From the IMG/VR virus record IMGVR_UViG_3300027985_000652, positions 1 to 45,484 of that record: DNA of 45,484 nt, one strand, 5' to 3'. A program made the translations under genes and the position numbers. The stretch is from a virus. Shown here one piece after another: positions 17,411 to 26,606 of this stretch (position 1 is its first letter; the number at the start of each line of letters is the position of its first letter). The notes beneath the pieces are model-generated. The model was not told the DNA's origin. It did no database searches and worked only from the letters and a program-made list of their open reading frames with translations.

Positions 17411-18228
17411 TGGCAGTATACGCACCCATATTAAACCCTGTAAGGTTCTACGACCCGACCCGGCTCCCGGATTATGCCGACCGTTGGCCGACCATGGACA
17501 ACGTAAGTGCCTTTGTTGAATGGCAGAAAGGTATTTTCGCTTCAAAATTTTATAGGGATTTCGTTCTCGATCAAACCCTGCCTCTACAGTTTAGATTCGA
17601 TTCCGGCGTAGCCGACCCGGAAATATTCGTGTATAAACTAAATACCTCAGATGGGAGCTATGCTATTTCCGAAACCCTCGTACCTACTAACGTAACTCCA
17701 TCGGGTTGGTCGGGAGCGAATATTTATAACTATGAATGGTCGCCGACTTCTACAGGGGTCTATTATCTGGACTTCGACGGGGCGGATTTAATAAGCGATA
17801 AAATAGTAGTACATAATGATCCGAAATATTTATCCAGACTAATAAAGCTGGAATATTACCACTACGAAAATAAATATGACATGCTTTATTTTCGTAACGG
17901 CAGCCCGGTTTATCAAGGGCTGACTTTTTTACAAGGGGCTTTAATGGCCGGAGAGCCTTCGAACGAAATAAGCGCGTTTATCGACGACCCCGGGACAGTG
18001 GAGCTACTCAGCGCAACCCCGCAACGGTCAGCTACTTTAGCACTATATCAACTACATTATACCTACGTGGATTTTGTAAATTTGGTCTTTTCAAATAGCG
18101 AAATTTTCATAAACAATATTCAATACCAAAACCAAGAAGCCCCAACAGTTGAGCGCATATCCGGCAGCGATCTGGTGAATATGGAAATAAAAGTATTTCA
18201 AAAAGTTGATAATTTTTTCATAACTTGA
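17410..18228 (+). CDS. Baseplate/tail tip protein
   Basis: A 272-residue protein coupled to the previous gene by a TAATG overlap. It is rich in aromatic residues and predicted strands (for example YYLDFDGADLISDKIVVHND), with no signal peptide or membrane segment. Position between tail tip and fibre genes suggests a baseplate or adaptor component. No family was recognised. Confidence 0.6.
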   Translation: MAVYAPILNPVRFYDPTRLPDYADRWPTMDNVSAFVEWQKGIFASKFYRDFVLDQTLPLQFRFDSGVADPEIFVYKLNTSDGSYAISETLVPTNVTPSGWSGANIYNYEWSPTSTGVYYLDFDGADLISDKIVVHNDPKYLSRLIKLEYYHYENKYDMLYFRNGSPVYQGLTFLQGALMAGEPSNEISAFIDDPGTVELLSATPQRSATLALYQLHYTYVDFVNLVFSNSEIFINNIQYQNQEAPTVERISGSDLVNMEIKVFQKVDNFFIT

Positions 18229-18232
18229 CAGC

Positions 18233-18661
18233 ATGGCAGATTTTAAATTAAGCGAGCTTAGTGAGATACTTGATTCTACCGGGGGGTACTTATACATAAT
18301 TGTGCCCGACGGTCTGGGGGGATGGGATTTTGGAAGGATAACGGCCAGCACTTTCCTTCAATCGTCGGATGATATTACACAAAAAGAGGTAAATATATCT
18401 TCCGATTTTGAATTCGTCGCCCCTGCCAGTTCTTTACTTCGGGGTATCCGTTTCCAATGGCTCTCAGGCAGCCCAAAGATAAAGGTAGGTACTACGCCGG
18501 GGGGCACTGAGATTTCACTGGTGCAGCATAATGTACCTAACAGCGACTATCTCAACCTAATGACTATAAATAAAAATTTTACAACCGCGACGACTGTATA
18601 CATATCGGTAAGCGGCGGAGCGGTTAATTTTAACATAGATTATAAAGAAAATGATTTTTAA
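18233..18661 (+). CDS. Small fibre-adaptor-like protein
   Basis: A 142-residue protein beginning MADFKLSELSEILDSTGGYL, an opening similar in style to the N-terminus of phage tail fibres that dock to the tail (KISEL...). The rest is strand-rich and ends in a beta sandwich-like segment (TTVYISVSGGAVNFNIDYKE). It overlaps the large fibre gene by 11 bases. It probably connects fibres to the tail tip or is a short fibre head. Confidence 0.55.
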   Translation: MADFKLSELSEILDSTGGYLYIIVPDGLGGWDFGRITASTFLQSSDDITQKEVNISSDFEFVAPASSLLRGIRFQWLSGSPKIKVGTTPGGTEISLVQHNVPNSDYLNLMTINKNFTTATTVYISVSGGAVNFNIDYKENDF

Positions 18662-21479
18662 GAAAATAATATTTGTGCCGTCGTTTTTACTGTTGGTTCT
18701 GGCTTCTTACGGGCAATCCGTTGGGCTTTTTACGTATGCTGTCGTCCGGGATTCGCTTTGTATCGGCGATAGCTGCGTAAAATTTCTTTACGGGGACTCT
18801 TTAGTAAGTGCCGATTTCTTGCGGGAAACTTTAGCGACTTTCGTAGCTGATTCAGCCGAATACGCTGATACTGCCGGCTATTCTTTTAAAACCAGATATT
18901 CGGAGGATACTACCTTCGTGGCTATCGATCTTAAATATATTGATTTTGACACGAACTATACCACCCCTACCTCCCCCGCATACCGAAAAGGGCGTAAATA
19001 CTACAATAGTACTACAGGTAGCTTCGTAAGCTACGTAAATGACCCCGAAGTATCCCTGAATGAGGGGCAAGAGCTATACATATACGGCCAGAATGCCACC
19101 AATACAACGCTAACGAACGGCACCGTCCTTTGGATAGATAGTTGCTCTACTTGCGCTTTTCCGGTGTTTCGCCGGGCGATAGCGGATAACCCCGAGATAG
19201 CGGCGGCGACTATCGCCGTAGCAACCCACGATATAGAGCCGGGTACTTTCGGGTATGGTACGCGATTCGGCGGGGTAGGCATCGACGCGACGGGGTTAGA
19301 TGATAACGTACTACTCTATGTTTCCCCGGTCGACAGTGGCCGACTTGTTAATTATTCCCCTAAGATGCCTTTCTATAAAGTGCGCGTAGGGCGTGTTATA
19401 AAAACAGGGGCACAGGGTACTTTAGGGGTAGACGTTGAGCCGTTCACGGGTAACGATACCCAAGTAGCCGCCGACGGGATACTGAATGGTATCATATTAG
19501 ACAATCAATCCCTACGAGATACGGTTATAGGGGGCATTCTTTATTTCGAAACCAATAACCAAACTAACGACACTATCGACCTGCCCTTCATGTATGAAAA
19601 TGAAATCCATCTTCTGAATACAACCTCGGGCGCGGGTAAAGACGGCCGGGCGCGCGTCGCTCTAACTTGGGGCACTGCGACAAATGCCACAACTAACTAT
19701 ATTTATATCGACAATTCAGGAGCGAACCCGGTACTGGCTGCAAATACTACCGGATTTCCTGCTAATGGGGTACGTCTAGCGCAGGCTAGCGCGTTCAACC
19801 AAACAGTGCACGAGGCGCAAGGGTTCGCAACTATGCAGAGGTTTAACAACAGCGTAAACGGCAGCCCAGCAGCGGGCTGGATAAGTAGGGCGGCAAAGCG
19901 TATTCGGGTTGATGGGTCAAAATACGAAAGCGGTATCGATCCAACGGTAACGATAATAACCAGTGCGGGGGTAGATAGTCTACAGGTCAGTACTACTTCG
20001 GGAGTGCAGTATCAATTCAATCAGCAAACTTTCGGGGCGCAAAACGGTAAAAGGTACCTGTGGGCGAATGACCCCGCAGTACCCGGGGGTATGACTTGGA
20101 TAACTGACCTGAACCAGATAACGGTAGATGCCAATAATAATACGCTGCGATTGAACAATACTCGATACGGGTTAAATCTGTTCAGCGTTCAGAATAGCGG
20201 GGATTACGAAAGCTTTATTCTAGTTATGACCCCTAACGGCTCTTATTCCAGCGATGCAAACGCAATCGCCGACGTAAATAGTTATGCTATATCGACCCCA
20301 CCGACACAATTTAGAAAAGTGGCTACCCGGTTATTTAGAATCGTTGTAAATTACAGCACGTCTGCAGGGGGTACGTTTACAAATCTTTTAGGCTCCGGGG
20401 GTTATCAGGATGAAAGGGGGTTCCCTTTAGGCACAGCCGGAGGCGGGGGAGGTTCTGGCGGAGCTTTAACGAATTTTAGCGACGCTGATTTCTACGTATA
20501 TAATTCCGCTGACCCTACGAAGATCGCGGATTTCGATATATCGGCACTTACTACAGGGGTAACACGCACCCTCACAATGGCCGATGAAAACGTAGATTTG
20601 CGAAAGCGCGTAGATACTACCGGAACTTCGGCAACTACTCAGGTAGCCCTATTCAGCAGCCCCAGAACTATCGAAGGGGACGCTAATTTCACGTATGCGG
20701 CTGACGTACTGAATGTGGACGAAGATGAGGGAGGTAGTTATTTTAATCTTGATTTAAAGCCAGATCGACCGACTTTAGATATTTATTTACAGGATACCGC
20801 TAACGGTTTTTCTTCTTATGGCAGCTATACCTTTGATTCCCGAGCTATGTATTTAGGGTATTATAAAGACGGGGACAGTACCCAATATTCGCAATATGGC
20901 GGCAATACCGCCGGGGCAGAGCCCTATGCTTGGTTTAAAACTGAATTCGCCAGAACCAATTACGGGGCTTCTGGTATCCAAAACGCCCCATATTTAGATG
21001 AAGCAACTTCCTTCATACCGGGGTTAAGCCTATACTACGATAGTGCTTTTTCAGGAGGGACCATCGATAAAGGTATTACCTATCTACAGATATGGAAAGA
21101 CGGGGTTACTGCTACACATAACGGGGTCGAAGTGCTGAATATCAATGAGGATAAATTAAATATTTACAAAGGGGTTGAGGTCGCCACTACCTCAGAAACT
21201 TTTGCAGCAACGAAAACGATTGATTTTTCAAGTCAGTACGATGTGGAATATACCGTAACCGGTAATACGGATATTACGGTAACGAATATCCCGGAGGGCG
21301 TAAGCCCTAAATTAGCTTTGATTTATTCAGGGAATTATACGGTAACTTTGGCGGGGGCTACTCAAATGGGAGGGAATACAGCGACCTTTCAAAATGTGAA
21401 CGGAGCTATAGACTTAATACAGTTCGACGAGATAAACGGTACGCAATACTATGCAATAATGAACGTAAACATACCCTAA
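18651..21479 (+). CDS. Large tail fibre-like protein with signal peptide
   Basis: A 942-residue protein. The N-terminus has a lysine start, a hydrophobic core (IIFVPSFLLLVLASYG) and Gln at the predicted cleavage point, fitting the Bacteroidetes Q-rule. After it come a motif typical of phage fibres (SFVSYVNDPEVSLNEGQE followed by YIYGQNATNTTLTNGTVLW), long Thr/Asn/Gly-rich stretches, a Gly-rich linker (GGGGGSGG near residue 600), and a C-terminal beta domain. A fibre or receptor-binding role is likely. Export of a fibre is puzzling, since tails assemble in the cytoplasm. It overlaps the next gene by one base. Confidence 0.7.
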   Translation: MIFKKIIFVPSFLLLVLASYGQSVGLFTYAVVRDSLCIGDSCVKFLYGDSLVSADFLRETLATFVADSAEYADTAGYSFKTRYSEDTTFVAIDLKYIDFDTNYTTPTSPAYRKGRKYYNSTTGSFVSYVNDPEVSLNEGQELYIYGQNATNTTLTNGTVLWIDSCSTCAFPVFRRAIADNPEIAAATIAVATHDIEPGTFGYGTRFGGVGIDATGLDDNVLLYVSPVDSGRLVNYSPKMPFYKVRVGRVIKTGAQGTLGVDVEPFTGNDTQVAADGILNGIILDNQSLRDTVIGGILYFETNNQTNDTIDLPFMYENEIHLLNTTSGAGKDGRARVALTWGTATNATTNYIYIDNSGANPVLAANTTGFPANGVRLAQASAFNQTVHEAQGFATMQRFNNSVNGSPAAGWISRAAKRIRVDGSKYESGIDPTVTIITSAGVDSLQVSTTSGVQYQFNQQTFGAQNGKRYLWANDPAVPGGMTWITDLNQITVDANNNTLRLNNTRYGLNLFSVQNSGDYESFILVMTPNGSYSSDANAIADVNSYAISTPPTQFRKVATRLFRIVVNYSTSAGGTFTNLLGSGGYQDERGFPLGTAGGGGGSGGALTNFSDADFYVYNSADPTKIADFDISALTTGVTRTLTMADENVDLRKRVDTTGTSATTQVALFSSPRTIEGDANFTYAADVLNVDEDEGGSYFNLDLKPDRPTLDIYLQDTANGFSSYGSYTFDSRAMYLGYYKDGDSTQYSQYGGNTAGAEPYAWFKTEFARTNYGASGIQNAPYLDEATSFIPGLSLYYDSAFSGGTIDKGITYLQIWKDGVTATHNGVEVLNINEDKLNIYKGVEVATTSETFAATKTIDFSSQYDVEYTVTGNTDITVTNIPEGVSPKLALIYSGNYTVTLAGATQMGGNTATFQNVNGAIDLIQFDEINGTQYYAIMNVNIP

Positions 21480-21835
21480 TGAGCGAAATACTTTATCGAG
21501 GCGAAGACCTCCAAATATTAGTGAGGCTTTATCAGGACGAAGCCAAAACAGTCCCTATCAATATCGACGACCTCGAAGATTTGGAAGTCCGGGCGTTTGT
21601 CGGAGCGGCAGATATAGGAATGTGGAATAAAACCGGAGGCGGCGATTTCACGGCTCTATCTCGGATCGATGCCTATAATTACTATTTTTATATTTCCGCT
21701 GGCAGCACTACCCCGGTCGGTAATATCGATCTGTGGTTCGAAGCCATTGAGGTAGACGCAGAGTTACCGGATGGTTTCAAAAATACCATTTCATCGGGGG
21801 CGGGAGTGATTTGTTTAAAAGATAAACCCTATTAG
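21479..21835 (+). CDS. Small baseplate-like protein
   Basis: A 118-residue protein with the opening YRGEDLQILVRLYQDEAKTVPINI, which resembles the Ig-like N-terminal domain of upper baseplate (BppU-type) proteins that mount fibres. The rest continues in beta-sandwich style. No signal peptide. It lies between two large fibre-like genes and overlaps the first by one base. Function inferred from pattern and place. Confidence 0.55.
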   Translation: MSEILYRGEDLQILVRLYQDEAKTVPINIDDLEDLEVRAFVGAADIGMWNKTGGGDFTALSRIDAYNYYFYISAGSTTPVGNIDLWFEAIEVDAELPDGFKNTISSGAGVICLKDKPY

Positions 21836-21836
21836 T

Positions 21837-22145
21837 ATGCAGGTAGATATTGTAGTTAATAACAGTAAAAAGATAGACGTAACGATCAATCGCGGCACTC
21901 TTATTTTTGAGTCAGTCCTCGATTTGACTGATAATGCGAATATAGATTTAGTTTCTGGGGTAAGCTATGAGTATCCGAATCCTTTTACTCTGCCTATAAA
22001 GCCCCGATTCGTTGACCTCTTAAGCCCTTCGGGGGATAACCTTTTAAAATTCGTCGATATTACTATCGATCAAACAACCGGGGATATATCTATTTATTCC
22101 GGAACTTCTTATACAAATGCAATTCTAAATATACAAGGATGGTAA
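21837..22145 (+). CDS. Small tail-region protein
   Basis: A 102-residue protein, strand-rich, with no signal peptide (VDIVVNNSKKIDVTINRGTL...). It starts two bases after the previous stop and overlaps the following spike gene by 7 bases. The size and place suggest an adaptor or chaperone for the spike protein. No family was recognised. Confidence 0.55.
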   Translation: MQVDIVVNNSKKIDVTINRGTLIFESVLDLTDNANIDLVSGVSYEYPNPFTLPIKPRFVDLLSPSGDNLLKFVDITIDQTTGDISIYSGTSYTNAILNIQGW

Positions 22146-24847
22146 AATATTTAATTATAGGGGCTTTCTTATTTTCAAACCTCGCCGGATTCTCACAACT
22201 AAGGCCGATAACTTACGACAGGCCAGTAATTTTTAACCAGCCTATAGCTTTGGGAGCGGATACGATAGATTCATGGGATAGTATCGGCCACCCCTATATT
22301 ATTGTTGACGATGTAACGGCGAGAGATACTATCTATTCAAAAAATAGGGTAGAGGGATTATTGGTTCATGTGAAAAACCCTTATTCATGGTACCAGCTGG
22401 TCGGGGGAACGGCAAACAGCGATTGGCTTGGGCTGGATATAAAGCGTATCGCCTCAACGGGTAGTGACGTTTATCTATATGTGGCCTCCACCGGATCAGA
22501 CCTCACAGGGGACGGTACGATAAGTAACCCCTATGCTACCTATAGCAGAGCCATCGAAGATATACCCGATATTAACATCGCTATCACGGTAACGATTCAC
22601 AACCTATTCGGCAGTCTGGCCTTCACTGATGCAGATAAAGCCTCTTTAGGGCGGAAAACATATAAATCCTGTTTCCTGACTTTTACCGGTGAAATGGCGA
22701 TCGTCGAGAGTGGAATAACTTTTACTGAAAAAGTTCTGAACAATATGGAATACACCGCTAGTAAAGCGGGGCTAACAATAGCAGAAAACCAATACAGGGG
22801 TATGTATCTGGCTGACGGGGCGCAGTACTACCCTATACCTTATAATTCTGCCGGAACTAATACCTTCGATTTAACCTATCTACGCGGGGCGCGTAACGGG
22901 ACGCGGAGCATAGTTGATAACGCCAGCACCCTGGACGTATCCGGTCAAGCTACCGATATATTGAATTTCAATTTCCCGGGCATTAATAAAATAACCTTTA
23001 TCAATTTAGAAATAGACGCCGGAACTAATAACATAGACTTTAGCCTCTTACAAAATTTTACGGAATTCGATTTCGCAACGCGTATAAAATGTGATCAGTT
23101 AATATTCGGGTCTAGCAATGACCCGAGCCAAGTAGTTTTCGGCCTTACGGGTGTAGTGATGGAAAGCAGTAATACAGGAGCTGCTGTAGACACCTACGAC
23201 GGGCAGGTAAATATAAATATCACCCGCAGTTATATTCAAAACGTGAATAATGTTTCAGCCTCAGATCAGGTGTTAAAGGCTTCTAAAAATTCCAACATAA
23301 GATTAAGGGAGTGCGCCATACGAGGAGGTGGTACCTGTTCAGGCTTAAGCGCAACCAGAGGGGCGTATTTTGATCTATCCAAGACGAATATATTCTACGA
23401 TCTAAACGCTGTTGCAGGCTTCGAATACGGGGGCGGCAAACTATTGAATGATCTTACACAAGGGTATTCCCGAGTACTGACCAGAAACACAAGTTACTTA
23501 ACAGCCTATTTAGAAGATGATACGCAAATATACGTTGGTGTACTGTATACCGATGGCTCCTATGTTGGTACTTTTGCCGCCGGGCTGGATGAGGTATATA
23601 TCGATCCGGGCAGGGAGATAGTGATTAAAGTTCCGAATGAATCGCAGAATTTTGTATTTAAAGATTCTGTTGTCACAGTGATGATGCCCGATACCTTAGT
23701 TAATAAAGCCTACGTAGATGCTAATATAGGGAGCGGAGGGCTAGCAGAGATACCCTATTGGAATAGGGTTGACACTGGCCAGACGTTTACGGGGACTATT
23801 TATTTAAACTCGTTAAAAACAAACTATAATAATTACATAGTAAATAATGATTTTACAATAAACTATGTATACAATTTAGCGAAGGGTACAACGAGCAGCA
23901 ATGTAATACTACTTGGTAACGGAGTTAACGTCGTTGATTTCGGGGGGGCTACACAAAAGGATTTGGCTTTTGATAATGCTGCAAATACAGCAAACGCAAC
24001 GTGTATTTGGCAACAAGGGGGTAAAGTATACTACTCTATTTATGATCAGTATATACTTGACGAGACCCCGCCTGTGCTACAGTCGGCGCAAGTTCCTGAG
24101 ACTGATAAGGGTATTATTGAATTAACATTCAATGAGGCCGTATATATCAGCTCTGACGGATGGGCAATAAACGGGGATACTATCACCGTGGCCAGCGTGG
24201 CTAATTCTGGAAGCGCGACCCCTAGTTTTATTTTGCATTATGATACGAATAAGGATAGCACCTATACGTTAACTTATTCATCAACAAGTGGCACTACCTC
24301 GGATTTAAGCGGGAATTATTTGGTTTCGTTAACCGATACCAGTGTGGCTTATAATTTTACCGGAGAAAAATTAGTGTCTCTACCTACGCGAACAAATATT
24401 GATAGTACAGAATTTATATTTGTTTCAACCACGTCCGATGCCACTGGGGTAAGCGATCAGACCCTGCCAGGTGATTTCATTTATTATTATGAATTCAATT
24501 CCGGGTTTGTAAATTCAGGTAGCGCTACTATTGGACTTGATTCACTAAGTAATCAGGAGCAGCAAAACGGATTCAAATATGGATATTATTACGTGAGTAC
24601 TAACGATTGGAGGGCAGTCGTAGATGGCAATGTGATAAGCGTATCTGGTGAGCCCCCCTTGCTAAATGGCGATTATATCGGAATACGAAGGGTAGGCACA
24701 ATTGTAGATATAGTACATAGTACGGATGCCGGGGCTACGTGGGATACGTATTATACATTTGCTAAAATATCCGATAAAACTTTATATATGAAAGTGTTCA
24801 TGGGACCAAGTGGAAGAGGGTTCTATAAGCTAAAAACAAGACAATGA
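22139..24847 (+). CDS. Tail spike-like protein: beta-helix and SwmB-like domain, signal peptide
   Basis: A 902-residue protein. A signal peptide (MVKYLIIGAFLFSNLAGFSQ) has Gln at the expected Q-rule site. Residues 115-145 carry VASTGSDLTGDG...NPYATYSRAI, the entry motif of right-handed parallel beta-helix proteins (pectate-lyase-like), followed by about 300 residues consistent with helix coils. A later domain (ETPPVLQSAQV...LTFNEAVY, near residues 645-750) resembles SwmB/Ig-like repeats of surface proteins. The C-terminal 150 residues form another beta domain. This layout is common in depolymerase-type tail spikes; no catalytic residues are identified. Confidence 0.65.
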   Translation: MVKYLIIGAFLFSNLAGFSQLRPITYDRPVIFNQPIALGADTIDSWDSIGHPYIIVDDVTARDTIYSKNRVEGLLVHVKNPYSWYQLVGGTANSDWLGLDIKRIASTGSDVYLYVASTGSDLTGDGTISNPYATYSRAIEDIPDINIAITVTIHNLFGSLAFTDADKASLGRKTYKSCFLTFTGEMAIVESGITFTEKVLNNMEYTASKAGLTIAENQYRGMYLADGAQYYPIPYNSAGTNTFDLTYLRGARNGTRSIVDNASTLDVSGQATDILNFNFPGINKITFINLEIDAGTNNIDFSLLQNFTEFDFATRIKCDQLIFGSSNDPSQVVFGLTGVVMESSNTGAAVDTYDGQVNINITRSYIQNVNNVSASDQVLKASKNSNIRLRECAIRGGGTCSGLSATRGAYFDLSKTNIFYDLNAVAGFEYGGGKLLNDLTQGYSRVLTRNTSYLTAYLEDDTQIYVGVLYTDGSYVGTFAAGLDEVYIDPGREIVIKVPNESQNFVFKDSVVTVMMPDTLVNKAYVDANIGSGGLAEIPYWNRVDTGQTFTGTIYLNSLKTNYNNYIVNNDFTINYVYNLAKGTTSSNVILLGNGVNVVDFGGATQKDLAFDNAANTANATCIWQQGGKVYYSIYDQYILDETPPVLQSAQVPETDKGIIELTFNEAVYISSDGWAINGDTITVASVANSGSATPSFILHYDTNKDSTYTLTYSSTSGTTSDLSGNYLVSLTDTSVAYNFTGEKLVSLPTRTNIDSTEFIFVSTTSDATGVSDQTLPGDFIYYYEFNSGFVNSGSATIGLDSLSNQEQQNGFKYGYYYVSTNDWRAVVDGNVISVSGEPPLLNGDYIGIRRVGTIVDIVHSTDAGATWDTYYTFAKISDKTLYMKVFMGPSGRGFYKLKTRQ

Positions 24848-25677
24848 GAATAGCAGTATTAATGTTATACCTGCCTATTTTGTGCTATTCGCAGGATGAG
24901 TATTTATACACCTTTCAACGTGAAGCCGTGGATACTATATTCGTAATATGGGACGGGAATTCAAACAATACCAGCGAAGCAGATACTTCATTATTTCCGA
25001 GTTATATTAAAACTCACGAATACACTTCGAAAACATGGTTTAATGGTGATTTTGAGGCGTTGAATTACCCAGTTAATCATAGAGGTATGATGCTCACAAA
25101 TACCGGGGCTATTGCGTTAACAAGTAAATGCGGTTCTCAGCTGGAATGCCTGTATAGAATCGAAACGAATACCAACCTTATGGTATATTCATTATTTGTA
25201 GGTCGAGCCGGAATGAAAATGTACGATGGTTTTAAACCATATACCTATCCGGGGTATGTCAGACTATCTACCAAGGTGGATAGCTGTTTGCAATATTTTG
25301 AAACCAATCATATTACGATAGATAAAACCTTCTATTTTGGCAGCGTATGGAATTTCGGGGATTTTGTAGAACCCTATGCAACACAATATAAAGCAAATTT
25401 AGAACTCTTAATAGACGCGATTCAGAACAATTTAGGACTAATAAAACCGAATATAGTTATACACAGAGTTCAATCCTATCATATAACTGATGCAACCCGG
25501 GCAAAGGTTCAAGATGCGCAAATGTCTGTTAGTAACGTAACCAGTTATTGCACTTGGAACGATCAGGACGGCTACGAAACAGGGGGCGATAATATCCATT
25601 TGAATGGAAACGGCCAGACTTCAAAAGGATATAACGAATTTCAATACATTATTTCACCGAGATACTTTACAAAATGA
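24844..25677 (+). CDS. SGNH/SASA-type esterase with signal peptide
   Basis: A 277-residue protein. The signal peptide MRIAVLMLYLPILCYSQ has Gln at the Q-rule site. In the mature part, DGNSNN (Ser40) matches the block I GQSN motif of sialate O-acetylesterase-like SGNH hydrolases, and GGDNIHLNGNGQ (Asp249, His252) matches the block V DxxH motif. Together they supply a Ser-His-Asp set. The likely reaction is removal of O-acetyl groups from carbohydrates. In its setting between spike-like genes it could act on capsule or surface glycan during entry or release. It overlaps both neighbours by 4 bases, so expression is coupled. Confidence 0.6.
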   Translation: MRIAVLMLYLPILCYSQDEYLYTFQREAVDTIFVIWDGNSNNTSEADTSLFPSYIKTHEYTSKTWFNGDFEALNYPVNHRGMMLTNTGAIALTSKCGSQLECLYRIETNTNLMVYSLFVGRAGMKMYDGFKPYTYPGYVRLSTKVDSCLQYFETNHITIDKTFYFGSVWNFGDFVEPYATQYKANLELLIDAIQNNLGLIKPNIVIHRVQSYHITDATRAKVQDAQMSVSNVTSYCTWNDQDGYETGGDNIHLNGNGQTSKGYNEFQYIISPRYFTK

Positions 25678-26606
25678 GATACCCGATTCTGTTATTGGTC
25701 GCGCTAAGTTTTAATGCGCAAGCTCAATTTGGATTGCTTTTTCAAAATTTCGAAACCCAGGAAAGCGGTTTTGTTTTCAAAGATGCGAACGCAAGGGCGT
25801 ACTACTATGCCCTTGAAGGGGCAGGTTATGATACTATGGCCGACTTTAGAAAAGAAGCAATAGATAGTCTTTTTTTAAGTATGAAAGGTTTACGCCCTGG
25901 AAACGATACGGCCTATTATGATAGTATCTCTATAGCCTATCTATTCATAGGCTATGATTCAGCGCACACCGGGTATAATTTGATCGATACAGGGGCTTTT
26001 AAAGGTAAGTTCCAAGGGTCTGGATACGCTTTTAATAATTATTACGATCGAAACTCACAAGAAAATTATATGCGGACAGGCTTCGATATGCGCGAGAACG
26101 GCCTGTTAGATAGCGCCTCCCTGAGTATTGGATTTGCTTTAATAAATGTAGCCGCAGGTTCATCAAATACAAGTGTAACAGGCCTACGCGGTTATGATTA
26201 TGCAAGTAACACGTCTTTCCATTATATAGAGATGCAACCGTCTACAGGGGATTTTCATTTCAGAAATAATGGGGTAGATAACGATAATTTAGTATCTGGC
26301 TCTGGTACTATAACGGAAGCGTTTTTCATAGGCTCTCGCCCCGACGCGTCTACGACTAAGGCGTATAACGGGACAACTATAAATACAGAATCCAGCACAG
26401 TAGATGAGGGTACGCCGTGTTTTGACCCTACTTTAGGTTCTTTGAACTTTGCCTCATCCGCAACGCCTAGTTGTGGAGGGTATTTGCAAGGAGGGAGTTT
26501 GGTATTTGATGTAACATGGTATTTTGTGGGAAAAGGGCTTTCTGATGCACAAATGCGGAACATGAAGACGGATATAGACAACTTTAATACTAAATTCAAC
26601 CGATGA
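25674..26606 (+). CDS. LamG/concanavalin-like protein with signal peptide
   Basis: A 310-residue protein. The signal peptide MRYPILLLVALSFNAQAQ is followed by Gln at the cleavage point (or one residue further). The mature part has a beta-sandwich pattern (SIGFALINV, FHYIEMQPSTGDFHF, LVFDVTWYFVGKGLSDAQM), ending with a short helix. GKGLSDAQM...K.DI is typical of the end of LamG/concanavalin-like domains in phage and surface proteins. Probable carbohydrate binding. It is coupled to the esterase (4-base overlap) and to the next gene. Confidence 0.55.
   Translation: MRYPILLLVALSFNAQAQFGLLFQNFETQESGFVFKDANARAYYYALEGAGYDTMADFRKEAIDSLFLSMKGLRPGNDTAYYDSISIAYLFIGYDSAHTGYNLIDTGAFKGKFQGSGYAFNNYYDRNSQENYMRTGFDMRENGLLDSASLSIGFALINVAAGSSNTSVTGLRGYDYASNTSFHYIEMQPSTGDFHFRNNGVDNDNLVSGSGTITEAFFIGSRPDASTTKAYNGTTINTESSTVDEGTPCFDPTLGSLNFASSATPSCGGYLQGGSLVFDVTWYFVGKGLSDAQMRNMKTDIDNFNTKFNR

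Noticed and set aside
23913-24125. Open frame inside the beta-helix spike gene
   Set aside because: Shadow frame; the spike frame reads through with clear domain patterns.
18651-26606. Diversity-generating retroelement acting on fibre genes
   Set aside because: No reverse transcriptase and no template/variable repeat pair was seen in the window.
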